A stretch of DNA of 6,781 bases. It comes from Saprospiraceae bacterium. GTDB taxonomy: Bacteria > Bacteroidota > Bacteroidia > Chitinophagales > Saprospiraceae. The DNA is taken from assembly GCA_020630455.1 (NCBI GenBank), contig JAHDBK010000209.1, forward strand, positions 1-6,781. Direction: 5' to 3'. The notes beneath the pieces were generated by a model. The model did not search any database. It had not been told where the DNA came from and saw only the letters and a program-made list of their open reading frames with translations. The translations under genes were made by a program, and so were the position numbers. Positions 1 through 6,565 of the stretch are shown here, piece after piece. How positions within the stretch are numbered: position 1 is the first letter of the stretch; each line of letters begins with the position of its first letter.

Positions 1-15
1 AGTATTACTGACATT

Positions 16-732
16 CTAGGATTCTGCCATAGCTAAAGTCAACATACTTATTTTTAAATTGGGGTAAGTTTTTAATAAAGTATTGGCACATGCTTCAAGA
101 GTAGCTCCTGTAGTCAAAACATCATCAACTATTAGAATATGTTTGTTTTGAAGTGTGCTTGTGTCTATAGTTTCAAAAGCTGTTTCTACATTTTCCATTC
201 TTGAACTACGACTTTTAGCGGTTTGACTATCCGTGAATTTTTTTCTAGTAATTATGTTTTTTTTGATAGGAATTTTCAATACCTCTGACAAGCCTTTAGC
301 GATTACATCACTTTGATTATACCCTCTTCGATGTAATTTGATAGGATGAAGCGGAACGGGTATGATATAGTGAATATCCCTTGGAAAATGTGGACTTTTT
401 AATAGTTGTTTCGCAAAGCGATTTCCTGTTTTTATACCAATTTGAGGGCGATTTTTGTATTTGAGTTGGTGCATGAGTTTTTTAGTTTTTCCATCTATTC
501 CAAATAAATAATATGCGGCTCCATACACAATATTTACCCTTCCATAAAATCGTTGTATAAAATTATTATCCAAGTCATTAATTTGATTGGCTTTGGGTAT
601 TTTTTTATCACAAGTAATACAAATTAAGTCTTCCTGATTGGGTATTTGTGTATTACACAGTTGACACAAGCGAGGAAATATTAATGATATAAAATCACTA
701 AGTAAATGTTGGGTTTTAATTATTGGATTCAT
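16..732 (-). CDS. comF: ComF family protein (phosphoribosyltransferase-like)
   Basis: Cytoplasmic ComF-family protein of 238 residues, complete and of usual family length. The N-terminus carries a four-cysteine zinc-ribbon-like element, CxxC-x11-CxxC (C23, C26, C38, C41). The C-terminal half is a type I phosphoribosyltransferase fold: a PVPLHPIKLHRRGYNQS segment (125-141), a family-typical stretch with R163, Q170, R175, R178 and N181, and the PRPP-binding loop ILIVDDVLTTGAT (199-211) with the acidic pair D203-D204. In Bacillus and Haemophilus, ComF is needed for DNA uptake during natural transformation, probably in handling single-stranded DNA; in Bacteroidota the gene is widespread and its role is less certain. 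Start is the ATG at 730-732; stop is TAG. It lies 48 bp downstream of the thioredoxin gene on the same strand and could share its transcript. No other competence gene is visible. Family call is firm; biological role is inferred. Confidence 0.93.
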   Translation of the reverse strand: MNPIIKTQHLLSDFISLIFPRLCQLCNTQIPNQEDLICITCDKKIPKANQINDLDNNFIQRFYGRVNIVYGAAYYLFGIDGKTKKLMHQLKYKNRPQIGIKTGNRFAKQLLKSPHFPRDIHYIIPVPLHPIKLHRRGYNQSDVIAKGLSEVLKIPIKKNIITRKKFTDSQTAKSRSSRMENVETAFETIDTSTLQNKHILIVDDVLTTGATLEACANTLLKTYPNLKISMLTLAMAES

Positions 733-745
733 AGTACATTTGTTA

Positions 746-767
746 AGAGCATGTTTAGAGCATGTTT
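746..767 (-). repeat. 11-bp tandem direct repeat upstream of comF
   Basis: Two exact adjacent copies of an 11-base unit (plus strand agagcatgttt at 746-756 and 757-767; minus strand AAACATGCTCT). They end 13 nt upstream of the comF start codon, so they cover the place where a leader or promoter element would lie if comF is transcribed on its own. The distal copy overlaps intergenic motif copy A. Confidence 0.85.
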
Positions 768-772
768 AAATT
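755..772 (-). repeat. Intergenic 18-base motif, copy A (tlpA-comF gap)
   Basis: On the minus strand this reads AATTTAAACATGCTCTAA, starting 8 nt after the tlpA stop codon. It differs by one base from copy B at 2900-2917. The core AAACATGCTCT is immediately repeated in tandem, as described in the next entry. Function unknown: it could be a small dispersed genomic repeat, a binding site, or an RNA processing or stability element. Confidence 0.6.
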
Positions 773-780
773 TTAATTCA

Positions 781-1314
781 TCATAAAAAGGCTTTCAATT
801 CTTTTTCTAATTGTTCATAATTAAATGATCCTTCAAAGAATTTTCTTTTATTTTTATTAAAAATAATAGTTGCAGGAATAGCACCTGACCACTCTTTAGA
901 TATGGCATCTATCCAAGCATTAGAATTAGGGTCTATTAGTGCGACTACTTCAGATTGCAAATCCTTTTCTGTAATAAATGGCTTTAAACGAGTATCTATT
1001 TGTTTTTTAAAATCCAAACTAACTAATAATAATTTGACATTTTTATCTTTGTACTCGGCAGCAATTTTTTCAAAATAAGGCAATTCTTTAACACAAGGAG
1101 CACACCAAGTTGCCCAAAAATTAATAATATAGATAGAATCACTTTTAGTCTCAAATCGCGGCATTAGTTTTTTATAATCATCATAAATAGCCGTTAGACC
1201 TTTTACAGATTCTTGTGTTTCATTATTTGTAGTATTGGATGTGTTTTCTTTGACAGCATTATTTCCACATTGTACAAATAAAAGCATTATAATTATATAG
1301 AGTATATTTTTCAT
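781..1314 (-). CDS. TlpA-like thioredoxin-fold protein, probable lipoprotein
   Basis: A 177-residue exported thiol-disulfide oxidoreductase of the TlpA/ResA type. Residues 1-15 are a short hydrophobic signal ending at C16 (FVQC), which fits a lipoprotein signal, although Gln just before the Cys is not the usual small residue. A low-complexity Asn/Thr/Glu linker follows (17-37). The thioredoxin domain spans about 40-177: FWATWCAPC with redox cysteines C71 and C74, then a TlpA-like KELPYFEK helix, a VALIDP strand, and the cis-proline loop GAIPATIIF (P147). Such proteins usually reduce or exchange disulfides in the periplasm, for example during cytochrome c maturation or oxidative stress; no partner gene here narrows the substrate. 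Start ATG at 1312-1314, stop TGA. It lies 93 bp after the dehydrogenase gene and 48 bp before comF. Family call is firm; the lipid anchor and the specific role are inferred. Confidence 0.92.
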   Translation of the reverse strand: MKNILYIIIMLLFVQCGNNAVKENTSNTTNNETQESVKGLTAIYDDYKKLMPRFETKSDSIYIINFWATWCAPCVKELPYFEKIAAEYKDKNVKLLLVSLDFKKQIDTRLKPFITEKDLQSEVVALIDPNSNAWIDAISKEWSGAIPATIIFNKNKRKFFEGSFNYEQLEKELKAFL

Positions 1315-1364
1315 AAATGTGAGAATATAATTTTATTATTAAAATAAAATAATTAATATTGAAT

Positions 1365-1390
1365 AAAATAATAAAGAAATCTCTTTATTA
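1365..1390 (-). terminator. Weak AT-only hairpin after the dehydrogenase gene
   Basis: A 9-bp inverted repeat (1369-1377 taataaaga, 1382-1390 tctttatta) with a 4-nt loop, about 17 nt past the stop of the dehydrogenase gene and followed on the minus strand by four T residues. The stem has only one G-C pair and the T run is short, so it may be a poor terminator or chance structure in AT-rich DNA. The rest of the 93-bp gap is A/T-rich with no recognisable promoter. Confidence 0.3.
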
Positions 1391-1407
1391 ATTTGCATTA
1401 ATAATGT

Positions 1408-2814
1408 CTATTCGATAATGATTTTTTGAGTGGCAATAAATTGATTATCTAACTGAATATTACAAAAATAAATACCAGAAGAAAGGGTATCTAATTCGAT
1501 GTTTTTCTGCATGGTGTTTTCAAATTGATAATCATAAACTAACCTACCTAAATTATCATAAATCATTATTTTATCAAATGTTGTATTACAAGAAATTTGT
1601 GCTTCATTTTGAATAGGATTAGGAAAAATTTCAAGTGAAACCTCATCCAAACTTGCTATATTTTGAACAGGGGAAGCCATTTTTACTTTTAATCGAATGA
1701 TATTATGAGTAAAAGGGTCGATATTGCTCCACGAAGAACCATTTGTTGCAATATAAATTTCATTTTCACTTCCGATACAGATGTCTCTTAATCTGCCAAA
1801 TTGATTATTGAGGTATTGAGTTTGACTCAAAACATTTTCTTCAGTAGCATCTAATTCTATAGCGATAACTTGCTTGTTTTTTAAAACAGTCATTATAAAT
1901 TTATTATTCCATTCTGGGAAATCAGCATTAGAATAATAAATTAAATCTGAAGGAGCAATAGTGGGAGTCCAAGCAATGAGTGGTTCTTGTATGGTATTTT
2001 CATTACAAAAATTCTCTTCAAAAGACTGGTCGCAAAATCCTTCTACATTTGGCCAACCGTAATTAGCTCCTTCTACGAGTTCTTGAAATTCATCATCGGT
2101 ACTAGGACCATGTTCAGAAATGAAAATTTTTCCACTAGGAGAAAAAGCCATCCCCTGAGCATTTCGATGACCATAAGAATAGACATAGCTATTCATGATA
2201 GGATTGTCGCTAGGAATACTTCCATCCGTATTTATTCTCAATACTTTTCCACTAAGGCTGCTTGTGTTTTGAGGCAAGTTAGTAGATTGAGCATCTCCAG
2301 TTGTCATTAATAAGGTGTTGTCAGGCAAGAATAGCAATCTAGAGCCGTCATGTGTAGTATTTCCTATTATATTATCCAATAAAATAACTTCATTACTAAG
2401 GCTTGTACCATCAAAGGTATATTTTACCAATCGTTCTTTAATATTGGAAAAAGAGCCGTAAGTGTAGACTAAAAAGACTTCTGGAGTATTGTTGAAATCA
2501 GGATGTAAAGCCATACCCAGTAATCCAGATTCTGCTTCTTGGAAAACAGTACTCGTAATGTCTAGTATTTCAGTTTTTGTTTTGGTTTCTACATTCACCC
2601 TATTGACAGTACCTCGCCTTTCCGTAAACCAAACATAACCATCGTGAAATAGAATTTCCCAAGGAACATCTATTCCTTCTGCAATAGTATCTGCTTCTAA
2701 TTGGGTCGTTCCCACTTGTATGGTTGATTGGCTAAATATTTTATTATTAATAAATAAAATAGCAATTATAAAAATTGTAATGATTTGAAATTTAAAGGTA
2801 TAGATATATCTCAT
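1408..2814 (-). CDS. Secreted PQQ-dependent sugar dehydrogenase with T9SS sorting domain
   Basis: A 468-residue protein of the soluble glucose/sorbosone (aldose sugar) dehydrogenase family, a six-bladed beta-propeller that oxidises sugars with PQQ and calcium. Residues 1-28 form a signal peptide (likely cut after FSQ). Family signatures in order: PWEILFHDGYVWFTERRG (51-68), ESGLLGMALHPDF (95-107), THDGSRLLFLPD (154-165) with H155 matching the catalytic His, TTGD (171-174), YGHRNAQG (214-221) with the R217-N218 pair, EHGP (234-237), NYGWP (251-255), K312, and GRLRD (340-344) with R341 and R343 matching PQQ-contacting arginines. C261 and C270 could form a local disulfide. Residues about 392-468 are a type A T9SS C-terminal domain (LEIFPNP, IYDNLGRLVYD, LSSGIYF), so the enzyme is probably exported through the outer membrane and released or anchored. 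Matches to catalytic residues are from memory of the family, not an alignment. Substrate is unknown, and no PQQ synthesis gene is in view. Start ATG at 2812-2814, 31 nt past the upstream terminator; stop TAG. Confidence 0.92.
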   Translation of the reverse strand: MRYIYTFKFQIITIFIIAILFINNKIFSQSTIQVGTTQLEADTIAEGIDVPWEILFHDGYVWFTERRGTVNRVNVETKTKTEILDITSTVFQEAESGLLGMALHPDFNNTPEVFLVYTYGSFSNIKERLVKYTFDGTSLSNEVILLDNIIGNTTHDGSRLLFLPDNTLLMTTGDAQSTNLPQNTSSLSGKVLRINTDGSIPSDNPIMNSYVYSYGHRNAQGMAFSPSGKIFISEHGPSTDDEFQELVEGANYGWPNVEGFCDQSFEENFCNENTIQEPLIAWTPTIAPSDLIYYSNADFPEWNNKFIMTVLKNKQVIAIELDATEENVLSQTQYLNNQFGRLRDICIGSENEIYIATNGSSWSNIDPFTHNIIRLKVKMASPVQNIASLDEVSLEIFPNPIQNEAQISCNTTFDKIMIYDNLGRLVYDYQFENTMQKNIELDTLSSGIYFCNIQLDNQFIATQKIIIE

Positions 2815-2838
2815 AAATAATTGGAATTATAGATGATT

Positions 2839-2877
2839 AAAAAAATAGACCTACTTTATCTCGACAAAGTAGGTCTA
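2839..2877 (-). terminator. Intrinsic terminator after the TraB/GumN-domain gene
   Basis: A perfect 12-bp inverted repeat, 2846-2857 (tagacctacttt) and 2866-2877 (aaagtaggtcta), with an 8-nt loop. On the minus strand it is followed at once by seven T residues (2839-2845 are all A on the plus strand). It starts 41 nt past the TAG stop of the large gene, so it fits a Rho-independent terminator for that transcript. On the plus strand the stem is followed by a mixed AT tract with no immediate T run, so it is oriented for minus-strand transcription. Confidence 0.88.
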
Positions 2878-2899
2878 AAATTAATTAATTTTTTTGTAA

Positions 2900-2917
2900 T
2901 TAGAGCATATTTAAATT
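2900..2917 (-). repeat. Intergenic 18-base motif, copy B (after the TraB/GumN-domain gene)
   Basis: On the minus strand this reads AATTTAAATATGCTCTAA and begins at the first base after the TAG stop of the large gene, upstream of the terminator hairpin. One base differs from copy A (C to T at position 9). It is not duplicated in tandem here. Confidence 0.6.
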
Positions 2918-5900
2918 CTAATAATAATCATAATAGTCATAACCACCACTAGAAAAACGCACTCTTTTACGTTTAGAATATTTTATTTTTTCTATTGATG
3001 TTTTTTCAAATTCTTCTAATTCTTCCTCATCCTCATTTTCTAAATCAATAACTTCAGAAGTAGCTGTATGATAATAATCATAAGTTTTGATAGGTTCTTC
3101 ATCATCTAACTTATAAGCGATACATTGCATTTTCCAATCTCCTTCTTTTTCTTCATCGCTATAATAGTTGTATTCTTTTTTCATGACTCTAAAGAAGTAA
3201 ATAACGAATTCATCTTCACCTTCTGTAATGTTGAGCTCTTTTACAAATTCTACAGAATCAGCTTTAGGATAATTCCTATCGCTATAAAGGTACGCTTCCG
3301 TAATGTCTTTTTGATTTAAATATTCTTTAGGGAATTTGGAGAGTTGGTCATATCTTTTAAAAATACTATATACATCCAATCTTTTTTTAGGGTCTTTTGC
3401 GGTTTCAGCTATCCAATTTTTATCAACATTTTGACCAATTTTTGCTAATTGTGCTTGTAAGTATGTATTAATACCTACATCATCGAGAGACATGATTTTA
3501 TCGAAAAGCTCTTTTACTTCGCTATCTTTATTATAAAAAGGAGAAAGCATAGAGATATAATTGTACAAGAAAGAACCTCTTGAATTATATCCATAACCAC
3601 GATTATTATTACTTTTTTCTTCTATTTCACGAGTTTTTTCTCTTTTAAACTCGATTTTCATCTCATTGACAATTTGTTTTTTGTATTTTTTGAAGACTTT
3701 ACTCTTTAGGTGTCCTTCTTCTTTTAATAAGACAGAAAGGCGATATATCCATGATTTATATTCAGGGATAGATGAATAAGATAAAAGGTCTGGAAATAAT
3801 TCTTTGCTATATTGTAATGCAGAACTATCTCTTAAAGGAGAAAAACTATTGCTAATACTATATTCATTACCAAGAGGAATATCGTTATTTAAAAAACTTA
3901 GAATAGTTTTCATGTTATCGCTATTGGCATTTTTAGCAAGAGCGTAAATAACTTCCAATTGGATAGCACTATTAAATTCAGAATTGTTATACATGTCTTT
4001 TAAGAATGGACTTACTCTATTGTCTTCTAATTGTCCTAAGATTTCTAGAAGTCCCACTTTAATATCCAATTCTTTTTCATCAAATTTAAAGTTTTTAATG
4101 ACATCCATTAAATCAAGCGTATTATCTTCTGTAAATTTTACGGTATTATACGATTCTAAAGCTTTGATTCTAGTAAGACTATCTTTACTATTAATATTTT
4201 CAAAAAACAATGCTGTTTTATCATGCAAAGGATTGCTACCAATTAGAGTGTCTTTTAGTGTGAATGTTTCCATAAAAGTATCATAAAATTGATGCTCTTT
4301 CATATCCTTATCGGAATCGTATTCAATATTGTACATTACACCATGTTTCATCACATAATAATGATGAAACATTCTAGAACAATTCTTTTCTTTAGAGACG
4401 ATTTTGAAGGATAAATTAGGATTTCCTTGTTTGTCTTTTCCTTTTTTTAGGTCTAAAATTTTAAAGTCACTGTCTTCATCATCCCAATATCTTGTGACAT
4501 CTTTCCAAATAGAATCGAGGTGTTCCAATTGTGTATAATTATGATACTTGTGATAATTTACAATGATTCTTTCTTGATAAGGTGTTTCGAATACATTAGT
4601 TAAAAATTTTGAAGCAATAGTGTCTTCTTCTGCTGGAGCACTATAATAGTCGTAATAACCTCTATTACCGCTTACATCAGGAGCTTTTACAGGACTCATC
4701 ACGGTATAATGAAGGGACGTGTCCGTCCTTAATTCAAATTTTTCATCTTCGTGAATATATGGAGTGAATTCAAATGAATCAAAATATTTTTTGGCTTTTA
4801 AACTATCGGCATTAATAGTGCCTAATAAGATATATTTCGTTCCTTTTTTAATAGAATTCAAGTATACCTTTTTTTGTGTTTTTGGTAGAACTCCTGAAGA
4901 GAATGCTCTTGCATAAGGTTCCATTTTTACTTGGGTATAATCGGCGGTAGTATCCATGTCTTCGTACCACTTTTTATGAATATGCTCTACTTCAAAATCA
5001 TCGTCTTCAAAATATTCATAATCGTGATAGATTAATGAAGAAGCAAAGTAAAAACTATTATCAGATTCATCTATGGATTCTATACTTAAAGTACCACCAG
5101 AAGAATATTTATTGTTTCCATGAATTATTGGATTGCCAGGGATGTCTATTGCAAAATGCCCATAAAATGGTTGAGTTTTTGAAGTGCCATTAGTTCTTTT
5201 GTTGAGTTTGATATCTTTGAAATATTTATCACCATATTTAAGTGCATAATCTTTTTTACCACCCAATTTGAAAACAATGAGTTCGATTGGCGTTTCTACA
5301 ATAAGATACCTTTGATGTTCTCCATTTTTTAATTGATTTTCTATATGTAAAGCGGGGTATCCTTGGAATTCAATATTCTCTTGTTTTAAGATTTTTCCAG
5401 GAATGTTTTCATATAACATTCCTTCTATTTTTTCAAGAGTGTATGGCTCATCCGTAATGTGATCATAAGTACTAACTCTAAATATCATAAAATAACCACC
5501 ATTAGTAATATCCATATTTAAGCCAAGATTAATACCCCTTATTTTGAATTCATACAACTTTTCAGGAAGACTAATATCAATAAAATTATCAGCAGAAGAA
5601 TATTTTTGATGAACTCTATCTGCAAAAGTATTTTCAAAATTTTCTTTAATATTTTTTCCTTTGTCAGTGAGTTCATCTCCATAAGGAGTAACGGTGTAGC
5701 CTCGTCTACGTAATATTTCAATTACACCATCTTCTCCAGGAAGGTGAGCTGCTCCAATTCCAATGAATACAGTACCATTTAAAACAACAGTATCAAAAGC
5801 TTCTACTATATTATAGTTTCTTTCATAGAGCATGTATTTATTATAATCTTCTGGGTAATATGCTCTATTCAGAGAATCGATAAAATCTAAATCTTTATCT

Positions 5901-6565
5901 CTATAAGCATCTTCTAATAAATCGGTCATGCCTTTTTCTTCCATTTCTTTTTTTAACCAAGTAGGCAATTCTCTATCTGGGTCGTAAGAAGCTTGTGCTG
6001 CTTTTTTAGCAAGGTTTTCAGATTCTTTTACATCTTCTAATGCTCTAACTGGTTTATTTTGTTTACCTCCTGCTTGAAAAATAAACATATCAAGGTAAGT
6101 ATCTTCTTCAAAATTTTGTTGATATTCATTATTTCTATATAAAATACCATTTACGATTTCATTATTCATTTTGAGAATGCCCTCAATTTCTTCATCTTCT
6201 GGGATTTTTTGCGAAAATGAACTATATAAATCAGTTCCATATCCAAAGCCTCCATAATAACTAAAATTACCATTGTCTAATAAATTATCCATCCAATCTT
6301 CAGGGTTGGTTTCCAATGCGATTTGGTCTACATCTTTTAAGGCTTGATAAAATTCGTCACTTAGGTGATATGCAATTTTGTGACTAACGTGCATAGTACC
6401 ATACAAATAGGATGGTTTTTCTAAATCTTTCCCTTCTATTTTCCATAAAAGGCTTTGATATTTCCCCTTATTTTTAGTGTCTGAATCGGGTTGAGCAATT
6501 AGGTTGAAATTTACAAAAGTAAATGCTAATAATAAGTAGAATGAAATCAAAATGTTTCGTGGCAT
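2918..6565 (-). CDS. Large exported TraB/GumN-domain protein with triplicated module and helical region
   Basis: A 1215-residue protein with a signal peptide (1-25, likely cut after LIAQ). Residues about 36-320 are a TraB/GumN (Tiki/PrgY superfamily) domain: GTMH (56-59), ALETNP with E85 (83-88), R249-N250, and GAAHLPGEDG (271-280), followed by ILRRRGYTVTPY. The two GX2H motifs and the Glu are the proposed metal-binding and catalytic residues of this superfamily; all are present, so an active metal-dependent hydrolase or peptidase is plausible. Family members with only this domain are about 300 residues, so some 900 residues are extra. Residues about 318-771 look like three diverged copies of one module. 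About 777-1075 is helix-rich and HEAT-like (RIKALESYNTV, KVGLLEILGQLEDNRV, QLEVIYALAKNANSDN). About 1100-1187 is a mixed domain ending in an acidic run, then a basic patch (KRKRVRF) and a Tyr-rich end (GGYDYYDYY). Location is periplasm or envelope by inference. Start ATG at 6563-6565; stop TAG; a terminator follows 41 nt later. Function unknown; this is not conjugation TraB (the VirB10-like pilus protein). Confidence 0.88.
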   Translation of the reverse strand: MPRNILISFYLLLAFTFVNFNLIAQPDSDTKNKGKYQSLLWKIEGKDLEKPSYLYGTMHVSHKIAYHLSDEFYQALKDVDQIALETNPEDWMDNLLDNGNFSYYGGFGYGTDLYSSFSQKIPEDEEIEGILKMNNEIVNGILYRNNEYQQNFEEDTYLDMFIFQAGGKQNKPVRALEDVKESENLAKKAAQASYDPDRELPTWLKKEMEEKGMTDLLEDAYRDKDLDFIDSLNRAYYPEDYNKYMLYERNYNIVEAFDTVVLNGTVFIGIGAAHLPGEDGVIEILRRRGYTVTPYGDELTDKGKNIKENFENTFADRVHQKYSSADNFIDISLPEKLYEFKIRGINLGLNMDITNGGYFMIFRVSTYDHITDEPYTLEKIEGMLYENIPGKILKQENIEFQGYPALHIENQLKNGEHQRYLIVETPIELIVFKLGGKKDYALKYGDKYFKDIKLNKRTNGTSKTQPFYGHFAIDIPGNPIIHGNNKYSSGGTLSIESIDESDNSFYFASSLIYHDYEYFEDDDFEVEHIHKKWYEDMDTTADYTQVKMEPYARAFSSGVLPKTQKKVYLNSIKKGTKYILLGTINADSLKAKKYFDSFEFTPYIHEDEKFELRTDTSLHYTVMSPVKAPDVSGNRGYYDYYSAPAEEDTIASKFLTNVFETPYQERIIVNYHKYHNYTQLEHLDSIWKDVTRYWDDEDSDFKILDLKKGKDKQGNPNLSFKIVSKEKNCSRMFHHYYVMKHGVMYNIEYDSDKDMKEHQFYDTFMETFTLKDTLIGSNPLHDKTALFFENINSKDSLTRIKALESYNTVKFTEDNTLDLMDVIKNFKFDEKELDIKVGLLEILGQLEDNRVSPFLKDMYNNSEFNSAIQLEVIYALAKNANSDNMKTILSFLNNDIPLGNEYSISNSFSPLRDSSALQYSKELFPDLLSYSSIPEYKSWIYRLSVLLKEEGHLKSKVFKKYKKQIVNEMKIEFKREKTREIEEKSNNNRGYGYNSRGSFLYNYISMLSPFYNKDSEVKELFDKIMSLDDVGINTYLQAQLAKIGQNVDKNWIAETAKDPKKRLDVYSIFKRYDQLSKFPKEYLNQKDITEAYLYSDRNYPKADSVEFVKELNITEGEDEFVIYFFRVMKKEYNYYSDEEKEGDWKMQCIAYKLDDEEPIKTYDYYHTATSEVIDLENEDEEELEEFEKTSIEKIKYSKRKRVRFSSGGYDYYDYY
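4253..4723 (-). repeat. Internal protein module, copy 3 of 3
   Basis: Codes for residues about 615-771. It opens with LHYTVMSPVKAP (618-629), contains an extra Tyr-rich and acidic stretch (GYYDYYSAPAEED, 636-648), then RIIVNYHKYHNY (666-677, key Y674), and closes with HHYYVMKHGVMYNIEYD and QFYDTF (759-764). Y674 to Y761 is 87 residues, five more than in the other copies. It is the most diverged copy. Confidence 0.42.
4760..5170 (-). repeat. Internal protein module, copy 2 of 3
   Basis: Codes for residues about 466-602. It opens with FAIDIPGNP (471-479), continues with FYFASSLIYHDY (505-516, key Y513), and closes with KKVYLNSIKKGTKYILLGT and KYFDSF (593-598). Y513 to F595 is 82 residues, matching copy 1 exactly. 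The closing YFDSF element resembles the end of PsbP/Mog1-like folds, but that is an impression and not a search result. Confidence 0.5.
5201..5614 (-). repeat. Internal protein module, copy 1 of 3
   Basis: Codes for residues about 318-455 of the TraB/GumN-domain protein. It opens with FIDISLP (328-334), has a hydrophobic strand ending in a Tyr (YFMIFRVSTYDH, Y367), and closes with a strand pair RYLIVETPIELIVFKLGGKKDY and then KYFKDI (447-452). The spacing from Y367 to F449 is 82 residues, the same as in copy 2. This is a protein-level repeat; I see no nucleotide-level identity. Boundaries are approximate. Confidence 0.5.

Noticed and set aside
16..1314. A natural competence operon built on comF and the thioredoxin gene
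   Set aside because: comF is common as a lone gene, and neither a competence neighbour nor a DNA-uptake gene is in the window. Co-transcription is possible, but a shared role is unsupported.
1987..2310. Plus-strand open frame of 107 codons
   Set aside because: It is antisense to the conserved core of the dehydrogenase and shows no domain, signal or family resemblance.
3125..3319. Plus-strand open frame of 64 codons, Phe/Ile-rich
   Set aside because: It is antisense to the Lys/Glu-rich coding sequence of the large gene, which produces Phe/Ile-rich shadows on the opposite strand.
3984..4286. Plus-strand open frame of 100 codons
   Set aside because: It is antisense to the helical region of the large gene, with no recognisable features.
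5539..5721. Minus-strand open frame of 60 codons in another frame
   Set aside because: It lies wholly inside the large gene on the same strand, and its hydrophobic look comes from out-of-frame AT-rich codons.
5827..5841. A third copy of the agagcatgttt motif (tagagcatgtattta)
   Set aside because: It lies inside the large gene, encodes KYMLY within the TraB domain, and has an extra base that breaks the motif. It is best seen as coincidence.
2918..6565. Reading the large gene as a conjugation TraB protein and the window as a mobile element
   Set aside because: The GTMH and GAAH motifs belong to the TraB/GumN/PrgY family, not the VirB10-like TraB of type IV secretion. There is no other transfer gene, integrase, transposase or terminal repeat.
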